From Rhynchospora pubera (lineage: Eukaryota; Streptophyta; Magnoliopsida; Poales; Cyperaceae): a DNA stretch of 64,000 bases. Position numbers and translations under genes: made by a program. Position 1 is the stretch's first letter. Each line of letters begins with the position of its first letter. The stretch lies in assembly GCA_028095005.1 (NCBI GenBank), contig CM051459.1:135929657-135993656 (forward strand). Direction: 5' to 3'. The notes beneath the pieces were generated by a model, which saw only the letters and a program-made list of their open reading frames with translations, had not been told where the DNA came from and ran no database searches. Below are positions 23,925-38,017 of the stretch, piece after piece.

Positions 23925-25957
23925 GGGCCAGATATTAGAGCCTACTGCATGAATGTTTTCCAAGCATGTGAAGGTGAGAATAACCACACGTATCTAGGAG
24001 TTCCAATACTGACTACACAAGCAAAGCATTTCGACTACCTTGTGGATAAAGTGGCGGCCAAACTCCACCCTTGGAAGGCTAGAATGCTGTCCCCGGCGGC
24101 AAAAGTGGTGCTGATCAAATCTGTGGTTGAACCACTACTCCTCTATTCAATGGGGGCAGGATGGATACCAGAATCTATTCTGCATAAAATCAATGCCAAA
24201 GTTCGAGCATTCTTTTGGAATACTGGAGAGACAAACAAAATGAGAATGGTTGCTTGGGAAACAATTACTAAGCCAAAACAGTGTGGAGGGCTAGGGCTTC
24301 GAGATACTCGAGTACTCAATCAAGCAGCCATTTTAAGGGTACTGTGGAAGATAGCCTCCAAGGAGTTTGAAGAAACCTTATGGGTGCGAGTTCTCTCCGC
24401 AAAATACTTATCTAAGGCACCTTTGTGGTTGGCAAACGTGCCTAGTAGATGCTCGAAGCTCTGGTCGGCTGTCTTAACTACTAGGGATATTATGAAGCCA
24501 CATGTGCAATGGTTGCTTGGGGATGGTACTAAATGCTCACTGGTTGGGGAGCCGTGGCATGATCTGTGGGCTAGCTTTGTGCATCAGACCGGGCCACCAT
24601 GCGGGAGACCTGTTTCTGTTTATGTTGATGCCACTAATGGAGGGTGGGATGTTACAAAATTGCTGCAAGCTCTTGGTTTTCATGCAGCGCTATACATTGC
24701 ATGTACTTTCCAGCAACCTCCATTAAAACCCAATGTCAGGGATCGATTGATTTTCAAACCTGCCACATCGGGTAATTTCTCTTTTAAAAGTGCTTGTAAT
24801 TTATTAGAGGGACCGGTGACAGGGGGGACAATTGCTGATGCAATTTGGAGGAAAGTGTGGCGTTGTCGTGGCATTTTACCCAAGATTCAAATGTTTTTTT
24901 GGAAATTGTTGCATGATGCTATTCTAGTCAAAGCAACTTTTGCTACAAGGATGAGAACACAACCCCCACCATGTGATGTCTGTGGCCTTGATGTAGATGA
25001 TGCAATGCATGCGTTGTTCTTGTGCAATAGTTCCAGACAATGTTGGTTGGCGTCAGATTTAGGGTTAAGAGTTGATGCTATGCCGCAACAAATTGTACAA
25101 GCCCTAATTATGGTTATTCAACAATTAGATGATGAGTCACTGATAAGATTTGCTAACATTATTTGGGCTGTTTGGAAGGCGAGGTGCAAGGAAGTTTATG
25201 AGGGCAAGCGATCAAATGTGCACCAGGTTTTAGGCAATGCTAACAGTATGATTGAACTGTCAAGACTCATTAAGCACTCTAATGAGCACATGGGAAGTAT
25301 CTCAATTACAGTTTCAATACCAAGAGTCCAGGAAATACCTATACAGGGTATGCATTGCATGATGGATGGTTCGTTTCAGGAAAATGCTAGAGCAGGATGG
25401 GCATACAGGATTTACAGGGATGGTGTTCTGGTAAAATTTGAAGTAGGGGCTGAGGAGGCCACCTCTCCTCTCCATGCGGAGGTGCTGGCTTTCAAAGCTG
25501 CCTTTTATGCAGTGTTAAAAGAGGGGGTCATGGAGGCGCACTTCTACACAGACTGTGAAACTTTGGTAAAAGTGCTAAACGGGGTGTTAAATCCTGAGGA
25601 GATTGACTGGAGGGTTTACTTACTGGTTGTGAATCTCATTTTAACAATGCAACAACATGAGGGACTGGTGTGCTGTCATGCTCCGAGGGAATTGCTAAAG
25701 CACGAGCATGAGATGGCTAACTATGCTAGGAGATTAGATATTTGTGTCGAAGGGTTTACTTTTCCATCTTTTCCTGGTATTACAACTGTTGGTTAGTTTA
25801 GTGCTGGTTCTCTTTTTTTGCATTTCTTGTAATAGGTTAGCTCTCTGCAGATTTCGTTTTCTGTTTTTGCTTTCGGTTTTTATCAAAACTGTTGTATGTT
25901 TTACAAGTTTATTAATCTGATGCCTATGGGCCCTTTGCCAAAAAAAAAAAAAAAAAC
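23925..25957 (+). mobile_element. 5'-truncated LINE with intact C-terminal ORF
   Basis: The coding part is described separately. The 3' end is GCCTATGGGCCCTTTGCC followed by 18 A (about 25940-25957). 5' truncation falls close to 23925. I could not see a clean target-site duplication. Confidence 0.85.
23949..25796 (+). CDS. LINE ORF2 C-terminal half (RT end, zf-RVT, RNase H)
   Basis: 615 codons open from an internal Met. It starts in the RT thumb/connection region (HTYLGVPI, KLHPWKARMLSPAAKVVLIKSV, QCGGLGLRDTRVLNQA), followed at about residues 310-375 by zf-RVT (ILPKIQMFFWKLLHD, CDVCGLDVDDAMHALFLC) and at about 475-600 by RNase H (MDGSF, LHAEVLAFKAA, FYTDCETLVKVLNG, HEHEMANYARR). The RT palm with the FADD box is absent, so it is a dead 5'-truncated fragment whose remaining frame is intact, implying a recent insertion. 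Not a host gene. Confidence 0.88.
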   Translation: MNVFQACEGENNHTYLGVPILTTQAKHFDYLVDKVAAKLHPWKARMLSPAAKVVLIKSVVEPLLLYSMGAGWIPESILHKINAKVRAFFWNTGETNKMRMVAWETITKPKQCGGLGLRDTRVLNQAAILRVLWKIASKEFEETLWVRVLSAKYLSKAPLWLANVPSRCSKLWSAVLTTRDIMKPHVQWLLGDGTKCSLVGEPWHDLWASFVHQTGPPCGRPVSVYVDATNGGWDVTKLLQALGFHAALYIACTFQQPPLKPNVRDRLIFKPATSGNFSFKSACNLLEGPVTGGTIADAIWRKVWRCRGILPKIQMFFWKLLHDAILVKATFATRMRTQPPPCDVCGLDVDDAMHALFLCNSSRQCWLASDLGLRVDAMPQQIVQALIMVIQQLDDESLIRFANIIWAVWKARCKEVYEGKRSNVHQVLGNANSMIELSRLIKHSNEHMGSISITVSIPRVQEIPIQGMHCMMDGSFQENARAGWAYRIYRDGVLVKFEVGAEEATSPLHAEVLAFKAAFYAVLKEGVMEAHFYTDCETLVKVLNGVLNPEEIDWRVYLLVVNLILTMQQHEGLVCCHAPRELLKHEHEMANYARRLDICVEGFTFPSFPGITTVG

Positions 25958-28900
25958 TGATTTTTTATTTTTCTGATTTAGTAAATCTCCTCCTTTTTTG
26001 TTTGTGAGCAATCAGAAGAAATTTTGTGATGTTGTTGATGTAAGTTTACTAGTTTAGGTAACCTGATCAATTTTGCACGGCCTTTATTTCTTCTGTATAT
26101 GTCAGATTCGACCAGACTTGTACTGATCCTGATCCAGTGATCCTGTGCTTTCCCCACCGAAGAGGTGATGTGGAGAGCGGGTCCCACATGTCAGGTTCAA
26201 AATTATAGCGTCCACACCTCCATTTAATCGAATCTGACGCTCCCTAATGGACATGTTCATTTATGGAATTTTTAGAAAATCCTATCCTTTTTAAATTAAT
26301 TTGAGGCCTTCCTAAATGAATTTCTCAATGAAATGTTATGTGTAGACTCATAAAATTATGAAGAACACACCAGTATCAAGAATTGTGCAAAATAACCCTC
26401 TAAAATTTTTTATTTATTTTATATATTTTTATGGGCTTTCTTGCATTTTTTAGGCTTTTGGTATCAATTAGGTTATTTAAGGTCTCCAAAATATTGTAGA
26501 CCTGTTTGAAATTTTATTGCTATTTTTCTGGAATTTTTGACGTTTATTTGATATTTTTATGAAATTTTTGGATTTGTTGTAATTTTCTTTTTTTCTTCGA
26601 TCACAACTTTTTAGGGGTCAATAGCATGTTTGGCATAAAAAAAAAAGTTCTTTCTCTATAATGATTTTCGTTCCCACAATTTAAGCATTAACGTTAAAGT
26701 CTCTGTATTTTGATTGAAACAAAATGTGGTTAGTATTGACTTCAATACTTGTTTATTAATATCTTAATAAAAAGGCAGTCGCTTATGCGCATTACCTTTC
26801 TTACAACATTGAAATTTTCGAGTGCCAAATTTCACAATCGAAATTATAAACGTGTTATGAACTTTCACTAATTCTTTTAACCACTATACAATGTATACAT
26901 CAACATAACGCACAAGTAATTTAATTTCCATACGCATTTAAATATTATCTTCTATTGATTGACTTATTGTTTTTTCAACTCACAATCGTCACAAAAAATA
27001 AATTAATTATCTTTTACTACAATACCAAAATTTGATTTTTAATCATGCATCTATATTTATACATGAAATATAGTATCTAAGCGTTCTCGATTTTTCTCTT
27101 CCTAATTAAAGACTATTTCTCATTTTTCTCTCTCGCCTACGTTATGCAGAATTATAGTCCCAAGCAAACTTACTGCACCTGTATTTGATGAAAATTACTA
27201 TCTACCATCTCTTTACGCTCCATCCCGTGTCATCGCATTTGTATTTGTTCATTTTATTTATTTGTATGTCCCGTAATTTATTTATCTTTGTGCTCACTTT
27301 ATTCACTTATGAGTTAAAATTTATTTTTTTTATTGTTGTTTAGATTTTTATAAGCATATTCAAATTATTTTTATTGTGCTTATTTGTTTGTATGTGTTTA
27401 TTTGATTATTTAAATATTAAACCCTCAGACTGACTAGCATGCATGTTTAGTAGCTCAATTGTTTTGGCTTTTTTTTCCCAAAAAAATGGGAAATAAGACA
27501 AGGTCTTGTTACTATTGCAAATGATTCAAATGGTAGATGAACAAACTAGCTAGCTAGCAATTACAGAAACTTATTGGATCTAATTAAATGAATATTTTTC
27601 GACCAAAGTTTGAATGCCATTGGGAACCCAAATTAGATCATAATAGAAACAAAGCAACAAATAAAATGTGTAAATACGCATCATATCAATTATGCTTTTT
27701 GAAATAAATTTACTTAAACATACATTTTTTTTAGTAAGAGAGATAAAATGCGATCTCTTTGACTGCCTTAAGTTCTGTGGGACTAGAGGAGTTGATTTCA
27801 TCCATGACTATCTGAAATAAATAAATGTGGAGAAAACCGTAAATATACTATATTTCAAAACTTTTCAGTTAATTTTTTCTTTACAATAATATCAATAAAA
27901 ACCATAAATACACTGGATAATATGAAAGAAAAAAGATAAAGTTTCAAACAAAAACCTTATAGGAGGCAAGAACGATGTGAGAGCAATACTCAAGTACTAA
28001 TAGGCTAGTGAAACATTGGAGCTGTAAGTTATCTTAAGCTGACTAATCTCAAGAACATTAGTTTTTTTAGTTTTGGTTTATTAGTTCTTTTAGCTCTGTG
28101 TTTTGATGAGTAATGATACTATTCTTATATATCCTTGAAGACTTATAGTATTAGTTTGAAAAAAATATGACTATTGGTTGGATTATTAGGTGTATTAAAA
28201 TATAAAATATAAATCTGATTGATTATATAGTTTGGAATTTAATTATGTATTCTTTTTTTCTGCAATCTTTCTCTGAGAGTGAGAATATTCATAAAAATGA
28301 ATTGAAACGACCTTACTGGAAAAGAAATTAAGAAAATGATACAAATTGACAAATATAGTTCTCTCACACATCTTGCAATAATTATTGGATGCAATTATTG
28401 CGCATAGCCTTTTTGTTCGCAAATTTGCTTCTCATTTTTTGAAGTAAGTATATCAGTGTCTTTTATTTCTTTATGAGGTTTATTAGTCCAAAGATATATT
28501 CCCATTACTTTTTGTTTTTTTTTTGTTTTTCAACAAATCATTTCTTGTCAATTATTTCAACAAGATACTCTTATTACTCTTGAATTTCATCACAATAAAG
28601 GTGTTGGGGGATATTTTTTTTTTCTTTGTTAGTTATAATTGAGACTTTATTTTTGTGCAGCCTATTGAAGGAATTTAATCTTGAGCACAATATAGCTAGT
28701 CAAATAGATTGAATGTGCTGAAAAAGGTTTAAAAGATTAAAAACTTCAGAGTTTGTCATTCTCAAAGATGACAATGGAGATCCTAACTTTTGGTTACCTC
28801 CAATATCCTAACTTTTGTTGTTTTTACCACTATTAAGCACATATAGAGTAATTTAAAGAAATATATCAATTTATACAGACAAACCTTTACTCTTACACTA

Positions 28901-29340
28901 GTTTTATTTTTATTTTTTTTTATTCACTATTGTACATTCAATTCGCATGATTTAGATGAAGTACGATTGAGCAATTTTTATATTGCTATAACTTACTTTT
29001 TCAAGAACTCACAAAATTAGTTTCAATTGCTAGCTTGAGACACATTTTAATTATTTGGTAATATAATTGTATTAAGATCAATAAAATCAATGGTTTTGAA
29101 ATCTCGAACTTGAACTCAAATTATTTAAAAAATAACATATTTTAAGTCTTTGAAATCGTCTCTGTCAAGCTTTCTAAAAAAAGTCTTTGAAATCAGAAAA
29201 TACAAAAAATTAGGGGATAAAATATTTTTTTTTCGAAAATAAGTTAATAAATCAAATATTGGAAATAAAAAAACAAATTAATATATAATATAATACAATT
29301 ATTTGGTAATGTAATACAGTTATGTGGCCATGATATTAGG
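25958..29340. other. Gene-poor spacer
   Basis: No gene recognised. Chance frames at 25978-26187 and 27580-27801 show no family features. Confidence 0.45.
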
Positions 29341-29390
29341 GTTTTTTTTTTTTTTTGAAATTATAACGCCGTAGGCTTGGCCATGATATT
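29341..29390 (-). mobile_element. LINE/SINE 3' tail (minus strand)
   Basis: On the minus strand GGCCAAGCCTACGGCGTTATAATTTC precedes a run of 15 A. GCCTACGGC matches the tail signature of the other LINE ends. Length of the upstream body not determinable. Confidence 0.45.
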
Positions 29391-30419
29391 AGGTGCAATT
29401 TCTTAATAGGTACGAACTAGACATGTCGATTCGGCACTCGGCAGAAATGTATAACGTGTCTCGGACGAAAAAACCGACGTATATCGACTACAATTAATAA
29501 GATCCACTTAGAAAGAACATTGCATTTCAAGTGAGAGGTCGCAGGTTCGAAACTTGGCTGAAAGTCTTTATAAACATTTAATTTAAAAATAAATTAGAAA
29601 GCTTAATCCCAATTTATCTTAAAAAAGAAAAAGTATTAAATATAAGGTGTACTGGTGTACACAAAATAGTAATTCTCTAAAAAGAGAAAAAAAATAATGA
29701 TTTTTATTATCCAGGTATTCAGTCTAAATAAAGAACATAATTTAACTAATTTTTTATCTATTGATGAGGATTCATTGTTATGTTGACGAACTAACTATAA
29801 AAAATATAACTATTTTTTTTATATTAGCTGTGTTTCAATTCTAGAGAAAACAATATAAGAAGACTCATAATAAATTAAGGATAACAGTTATATAGCTTAA
29901 GTTAGTTGTCACAAACCCACCTTTTGGGAGAGTTAAAGGGTTTGCCTTAGGCTAGTGATAAAAAAATTGTAACGAGTACTGTAAAAAGTGTTGGATGCTC
30001 TTTTTCTTTCAAGATAATGAGTTAAGTATAAATCTAAACATCCAACTTTCATTTACCTTACAGAGCACTGCAAATTTAGAAAAGGACATCTCTCGGATAG
30101 AAAGAATTAGGATCGTTAATAAAATTATAAAACGAAACAACTATATTAAATATCTGATGAAATGACAAAAGAGTTAGGATAAGGATGAATAATCTTCATA
30201 ATCATATGACAAAACACATTTAATATATAGATGATAAAGCCAAACTATAACACACTTAAATAAAAAGAAAGTAAAATAAGACGAGAGTTGCTTTCTGTTA
30301 AGGGGCAAAGAAATTGAAGAAGCAAATAAAAAGGAGAAGCGTTCAAAAATATAAAAATAAAATATAATAAAAGAAAAAAGAGGAGAGGAGAAGACATGAA
30401 GAAACCCCACAGGAAGTTT

Positions 30420-33400
30420 CTACTGGCTAGCAGGTTTGAAAAGGTTGATCACCTTGTCTTTGGTTAGCGGTTTTTCAAGGAAATGATCCATACCAGCCGC
30501 TAAGGCCTTCCTGATGTCTTCATTGCTTTTATCACCAGACAGAGCGATGATAGGCATGTGGATCCCATACTGGCCTTCTACTTTTCGGATCTGTCTAGTT
30601 GCTTCATAGCCATCCATCTCTGGCATCTGACAAAAAACATAGAAAAGAACGAGTCGGTAATTAATGTAATCATAAACTAAAATGAAATTATTGATAATTT
30701 GAATGAAATTTGGTACTACACTTGTCAGCTTTAGTACTATTACACCCAGAATATCATCAAGAATCCTCTTCTTCTAATTTCAGTCCTGACTGACTCCTAA
30801 TAAGGATTTTTTGTCGAATAGATTTGAATATTTGGAGATGGGCGGCTAGGACTTGTGAGGTTTCCTTGTGAATTGAGGCGCTTCAGGGAGGGGAAGGGAT
30901 GGGGGCCAGAGTGCACCATTTTTTTAATTACTGGTTCCGATTAATGCAGTTTTTGAAACTGCAGCTGAGATCAATTCGTAGCTTCTCACTTTTTTTTTTC
31001 AGACTCTACTATCATGAAAAAATTACCCAAAATCCAGCGGCCATGATACAAAAGTCATCATGAATCATGATTCATGTCCTTCTACCAAATGGCCAGGCAT
31101 ATCTCATAGTCACAGCCAGATTTGTCAAGTTTCACACAAACATACTTGCCTATAAATATAATTGTACTCCCATACAATTTTCTTATACGGTAGTCTGAAA
31201 GACCGATTTTGTAAAGAATACATAGACATATTTACCTGACAATCCATGAATATAGCATCATAGGCGGAAGAATAGTTGCTGCACTTTGCTCTGGTAAGTC
31301 CTGTTTCAAGAGCCTTCCTTACCAGATTTAGTGCCTCCAAACCATCATTTGCAACCTCAACCTTTGCACCGAGCTTCGAGAGTAGTCTGGATCCCAAAAC
31401 CCTCATGCTGTCATCATCGACCAATAGAACACGCTTTCCTCTTAAAAAGTCCTCATCTTGAACTCTACTACTAGTTTCTTCAGTTATTTCACAAGGTTTC
31501 TCTGGTTGCTTCTCTGTTTGTGCTTTGGCCAATTGGCTGGTGGTAGCTCTATCTACATACAATTCCTCAGTTTCTTCAAGCTCTTGTATATATTTGAACA
31601 TTTTTATCAGCCGAGAACCATGGATCGGCTTTCTCAAAATAAGATCACAAGGGAGGGCTCTGAATTTGCTCAAATCTTTTTCAGTTACTTTTGAGTCAGC
31701 AATACAGATAATCTTGCAATAGAGATTGGTATTCCCCTTGCACAATTCAATTAAGGTTGATAGTATCTCCATGGTATTTCCATTGGATAGATCAACAATT
31801 ATTAGGATTCTTAAAGGCAACTCACTGCACAATTCTGCTTTTGGTAATGATTCAGAAGCCTTCTCCTTGCTGCGCATCAATCCCATGTTATCTACACCTT
31901 CAGTTTTCCATGAAAAGGTCTTGCAAAGTAGAACAGAATCTGATTTGGCTGAGAAACTTATGTTCTTTATTTTTTCAAGAGTTGGAGAAATATGCTCAGC
32001 TTGATTGGCCGTCCACACTTTTATACCTAGGCTCTCAATCCATGTTTGTAGGATTCTTTTTGTTTCACAACCTTGAACAAAGAGAAGGGAGTGAAGTTTC
32101 CTGGTATGTGAGTCATCTAACATGAGAGGTTCACCAATTGTGGACTGGTCTGCTTCTCCATGTCTAGTTGTATCTTGAAAAGCTACCTCCCCTGACTTGA
32201 GGAATATATTGAACTTGAAGCAAGTTCCTTTCTCCCCAGGCACTTTATCTTGGATGCTGATCTCACCGCCCATCAAACGTACCTACAAGAAATTAATTTC
32301 ATTGAGTGAATGTATGTGCTATTTTTTAAAGTTCCAGGTGGCAAAGTACCATGCCGACATTAGGTACTAATTTTTTTAACTAATGAGAAAACCACCTATG
32401 TTCAGCTAAAATGCAAAGTGTGCATGTACACTATATTTTATACATGATGGGTACAAATAAATATTGAAAGAGCCTCTGTAGGAGACGATTATAGCATTCC
32501 ATATGTTAGTTTTATTTGTACTAAATTAAGCATTGTAAAATAATTGTTGATTCCTGACTAAAAAGCTCAAATAACACATCAATCCTTGGGTAAATGAATA
32601 AAAGAGAAAAACTAGTGAATATGGATCTTACAAAAGATTGAACAATTCCAAGTCCCAAGCCAGTGCCTTCAGGAGAATCTTCTTTGACCTGAATGTAGTT
32701 TTCAAATACTGATGCTTTCTTCTCAGCTGGTATCCCAATTCCAGTATCATCTACCTCAAAAATGAACTCAATTGAATGGGGATCATTTTGCACAGAATTA
32801 ACATCTTGTTGCTTGATTTTCCTTCCGAAATGTGGTAACACACTTCTTGATATGCAGAAAAACATGTGTGAAATAGAGCATCCATAGTCAGAAGAAAAAT
32901 TCAGAATTTTCATTTTCGGCTTGCTTGTGTAAGCACGAACAACAATTTTCCCTTCTGATGTGAATTTGACAGCATTACTCAATAAATTGCCCAGAATTTG
33001 CTTAAATCTCTGCTTGTCCCCTATCACATTTCCCAATTTAAATATAGAGAAATCACATGGGTCCCATATCATCTCCAACCTTTTCTTCTCAGCCAAAGTG
33101 TTAAATGCGTCAACTGATTCTTCAATGGTATCAGCAATGTTGAATTCCACTTGTTCTAAATGCATCTTTCCTGATTCCACCTTACTTGTATCAAGTATTG
33201 TGTTCAATATACCTAACCCAAAAAAAAATATATATATATTTATATTTCCAAGTAGGCAAACAAAACTGTGTACAAGATTAAGTGATAACATTAAACAATA
33301 TGTGAAAAAGTAAATATAGAAATTCTGTATGTTATAATAATAATAATGTCTTGTTGTGCTTGATGACCATTTTGTTCCAAAACCCTAATCTAAATTAGTC

Positions 33401-36400
33401 TAATAGCAGGCACATGACTGGCTGAAGTTTAACCAGTTAAAATTAGTTATCTCTTCTCAAGAACTAAACATTGATAGAGCCAGGTAAAAAAAATAAAATA
33501 TATTTGCCCTGAGACTTATATGTTTGCGTTATGCTTCAAATTCACAATTTAATTTGAGGACTCTGGTTTTGTGTGGAAACTAACTCTGTCAAATAGTTGG
33601 CTACAAAAAAAAATTTTCCTATTTTATTAACTGGTTGGCATAGAGGAGTAATTGTGTAGTTCTTGGATGAATTCAATTGCATGCTGTCTGTTTAACAAAC
33701 TAGATTGGTTTCGGGTATTTTAGCTACAATTCGGGATGTAAGTTCTGTGTTTCTATTTGATTGTAAAACTTGTTAATAGAAGCTGGTGACCAATGTTGTC
33801 ACCTTTTCAACTGAGAGAGAGACAAAAAGATAAAAAATAAACTGGGCAATTATTCGGCCAAGTTGGTAAGGACGCCGCAGTTGACCTGCACTTGTACTTG
33901 ATCTGAACAAAAACAAACCAATTCTGACTGGCCCAAGTAATTGAACCATTATAAGAAACAAAATATTTGAACCAACCTAAGAGATCTTTTGCATAATTAT
34001 TCATCTTTGTTAAGTTTGTTTCCATCTCAGAACTTGGAGTAGTCTCTTCCTTGCAAAACTCAATCAATCCAATAATGCTATGCAGTGCATTGCGCACATC
34101 ATGACTGGCCCGTGCAAATGCCATACTCTTGTTCATACTCTTTCTCTCAGCTTGTTGCACTGCCTCTTTCTGTTTTATTAGGTTGGCTTTTAAAATTGCC
34201 TCTTGAATTTTTAATCGTTTGAGACGCCGCAGCATGAAGAAGATTAATAAGGTCATGGAGATGAGCAGAACTACAACCGAGCAGATGATGACAATCTTCA
34301 AAACTAGGAATATTTTCATTGTTTTATTATCTGGAAAAGTCAGTGTAATGACCTGGACAGGGAAAAGGGTAAAACAGAAATCAGGTTAACATAAATTATT
34401 GTTGATTATATTTATACAAAAGCCATTAGCATGAAACTTGCATTAGTCTCGTGCATTTATAATCAGCTTACAACAGATTAGCCTACCTTTGTACATCTCA
34501 GAATGATATAACAAAATTATTCAAGGTAAATATAACATTGAATATTTCTCCCCATTATATCTTGGATGAGACAAATGACCATGTCTCTGTTTGTTCTGGA
34601 CAAGATAATTAGTTGATACTTGATAGTTTGATACAGTATAAATTTTAATTGTTAATTGGATTCCATATGCATATGCCGTGTAACTTCTAGCATATATGTC
34701 ATAAAGAAATTAAGAATAAGTTCATACCATTGGAACATTTGGTATTTTAATCAAGATGCTACTGTTCTGTGTGCTGCTCAACTGCTCAGGAAACACAGTA
34801 TTGGATCCAACAAGATAGATTGAATCTGTATCATTCAGTGAATAAACAACTTGACTCAATGGGATTGGTGTCTGACTCCCTGAAGAGTGAATTATGGTGA
34901 TCAACAAATGATTGAACCCAATTTCAGAAAGTTGTCCTAGAAAATCCCTCAAATCAACTCCAACGGAGACAACTCCGAAATTTTCAACCGGAGCAGTGAA
35001 GAAGATGGTTTGATTGTTTATTTTTGCACTGCCAACCTGCCCGTTCAATAGATCTTGGAACAATCCTTTTGTTGCCGAACAGTGTTGATTACTCAGAGCA
35101 ACTGGATTGCCATATCGTTCTGCACTGTATTGATCAACAGTTTGGTTGTAGAAATGACATGAACGGGAGTCAACAGAGAGAATTGCATTTGTTCGGTTGT
35201 CACGATGATAGGCAAATACTAGCCCGTTCTTGCCAATGTAGGATACATGTGACACTAACTTGGTTATGCATAATAAAGTAAACAACCTTGGAGCTATCTG
35301 CATTTACATTGTTGCAATAATTAGAAAAAAATGTTTAATTAATTAAACGAAAAGGAATGTGCTTCACAGTGTCAATTTTCTATATTATTATAAAATTACT
35401 AGTTTACTACATCAAACACGAAAATTTAGACTTCTTTCCCCTCAAATGTTTGAACTTGATGCTTATTTTATAAAAGCTAAATGAATTGCAGAAAAGAACG
35501 ATTAGTATTATATGATAAAGCATAGATTTCTATATATATATACATCAGATCCAGGATGGAATGACCATTACTATCCATCATTCTTCTTGTGTCTTTTTTA
35601 GTGATTTGCCCATTCCTCTTGCTAACATATCTGCGCAACTTTAGGTTTCCATTTGACAGGTCAAACCATTTTTTCAACCAGTTCACAATTAACACTAAAA
35701 ACATCAACGAGTTAGGTGAAATCAAGCTAGTTACCATTGTCTCCACCTCTGAAAATGAGTATATCTCTGTTAATTTGATAGCATTGGCGAGGGAAAAAGC
35801 TGTCTTGTTCATGTGTTGTAATATGCTAACTTGATTGTTGACCCGGTCATAAAATGAAGCTCTGCTGCTTTCGAGAAGAATTTTGCTTTTTTGTTCAGCA
35901 AGACATGTTGCAAAGAGCAAGACAACGAGGAGGAGGCTTACAAACAGCATTACAGAGACCTGAAATAGCGAAGAAAATAATTTTTTAATAGTATTTATAT
36001 AAGTGTTGGTGAGATTGATGAGTACTACTAGTCTACTATTACCATTCTTTTCATACTTTTGTTCTTTTGAAGTGGTGTGACATTTAATTAGGAGTTTGAT
36101 AACGCTCTAAAAATGATAATTATAAGAATGTCCTTTTATCGCAAAATTTGTTTCCAGAAATCGGAGAAATATGAATTTATATCACTATTGTCTGTAGCAT
36201 GCTTCATGGTTGCTGTAAGCTCTTTCTAAGTTCTGAAAGTATTTTTGTCAGTTTGCACTTCTCGTTATCCCTGTTGTTTCAGTTGATTGCTTGGGGGTAA
36301 TGTAGGGTAAGATAATGTAAAACAAAACTTTACCCCCATGAACTACCAAATGACATGTCAGATAGCAATTATAAGCCCTTCCGTTTACATATATCCAGAA

Positions 36401-36733
36401 GGCCATACATATAGATAAGCATTGAATATGCTTCTCAAAATCTCGTCGTTTTTTGGTATTCTCAGGTCAGAACAGGTAAGTGCAGAAAAATAATGGTTTT
36501 TTTAATTTGTATAAAAGAGCCAAAAGTTCTGACAAGTTACAAACAAGATTAATAGGTAAATAGCTGTTAAAGTGCTGATCAAGCAAGATGCAGTGCTCAT
36601 ACCATACAACGTGTATATGTAACTGTCGATAAAAGAAAAATTAAAGGATTATTTGCACAAATATGCTTACCAACGGTAGAATTATCCATTGTTGTGTCAG
36701 ATGGTGTGCTCTTGTTTGCTCCTCTTCACCCAT
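30420..36733 (-). CDS. CKI1-like: CKI1-type hybrid sensor histidine kinase
   Basis: Seven exons: 36671-36733, 35735-35959, 34728-35297, 33977-34352, 32632-33212, 31236-32282 and 30420-30626. All joins use GT..AG and keep frame, giving 1022 aa. Order: TM1 about 22-42; extracellular sensor about 43-299 with EVETM-IAPRLF, VSHVSYIGKNGLVFAY and NQTVDQ as in CKI1; TM2 about 300-326; HisKA with ERKSMNKSMAFARASHDVRNAL (phospho-acceptor His about 370); HATPase_c with N box QILGNLLSNAVKFTSEG, G1 EVDDTGIGIP and G2 GTGLGLGIVQ; a long linker; receiver with VLLVDDD, phospho-acceptor Asp about 952 in IFMDCQMPEMDG, ALSG and the Lys of EKPL. All catalytic residues are present, so it should be active. It would autophosphorylate, pass phosphate to its own receiver and then to HPt proteins. 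CKI1 in Arabidopsis acts in female gametophyte and vascular development without binding cytokinin; the ligand here is unknown. The protein is about 100 aa shorter than Arabidopsis CKI1, mainly in the linker. The first exon may be further upstream. Confidence 0.93.
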
Positions 36734-37355
36734 TACTTGATCAATCACTAATTGGAATGTAAAAGAAGAGAAATATCAACGTTTGCATATATACAGATTA
36801 TAATATACAATTTGATGCGTCTTTAAATGTGGTCGTAAAACATTTACTGGAAACTCATGGACTTAGCTAAATTAATATGATCTTATTTTTAATGAAATAT
36901 TGAACAAATGAAATTGCATATGTATATAATTTATTATTTTCAATCAAACATTTTTCTTTCTGGAAAGAACAATATCGGAACTCCTCACAGAATTATGCAG
37001 AGTATGAATGTCTGATTTTCGTTTAGGTACTGTAGTACTCATTCAATGTAGATAAATAGTGGAAAATTTTTTTTTTAACAGGCTGCAATTGCTTACAAAA
37101 GATGCATTATTTGAGATAAAAGTGGATGGTAAAATTCTGTAATTGAGGTTTATTGCCTTATACGCAAATGGGCCATTGTCAACAATTAAGAAATAGCAAA
37201 ACAAAAAAGTAAAGAAAAGGACACAAAATGTACCAATTTCAGTGCTACCAAGTTTTGAAATCGGGATTTGAATTTTGGAGATGATCGGCTTTCTCACAGT
37301 AAAATTAGTGACAGAAGAGATAAGAAAAGGGTTTAGATCTTGTTAAACCTTTTCC

Positions 37356-37437
37356 AATGGTTTTGAGATTATGAAGATACATGGGGATGGTGATTCCAAT
37401 GGTTTTGAGATTATGAAGATACATGGGGATGGTGAGA
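37356..37437. repeat. Perfect 42-bp tandem duplication upstream of the kinase coding exons
   Basis: The unit CCAATGGTTTTGAGATTATG...GATGGTGATT is present twice in a row, probably within intron 1 of the kinase gene. Confidence 0.9.
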
Positions 37438-38017
37438 TACTTAACAATTGGTTTAGTAAAAGAAAACTTCAGGGCAGAAGCGAAGTAGGGCATTGCACTG
37501 GGGATGTTTTGAATTGAATAGTTGATGATCCATTTTCCCTGCACACATGGGGCCCTTGGCAGTCTTCTTAAGATTATATATACCAGGTTTATTTAATAAT
37601 TTATGTATTTTAGATGGTAATAACAAAAGACAAAACAGTGGGCTGATTTAATCAACGCGTCAATAAAAACACTATCATGGTTTTATTGTTTCATTGTGAA
37701 AATGGTGGTAATAGTAATAATTGGAAGTTTATGCCTTTATGGTATCAAAGATACACTTCCTCGCGCTATTCATGTTTTTATTGTTTCGTTCTGCAAAAAA
37801 AGTAACAGTAAGAATTGGAAGTTAGTGGCATGAAAGATACACTTCCTTGTCTAAAAGATAATAAACAATTTTTGGCGAAAAGTATTGCAACTGTATACAC
37901 CGTAATTTGACGTCTTTCCAACCAAAACACACATTTAACATTTTGAATAGGATGGTACATTTTATTACGTACTTTCCATTCATATTCTTTTCGAAAAAAA
38001 TATGGGTACGTACTTTT

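Noticed and set aside
35477..35734. Continuation of the kinase exon-2 frame to 35477
   Set aside because: The family junction EVET(M/Q)-IAPxLF and a GTAACT donor place the exon end at 35735; the rest is intron.
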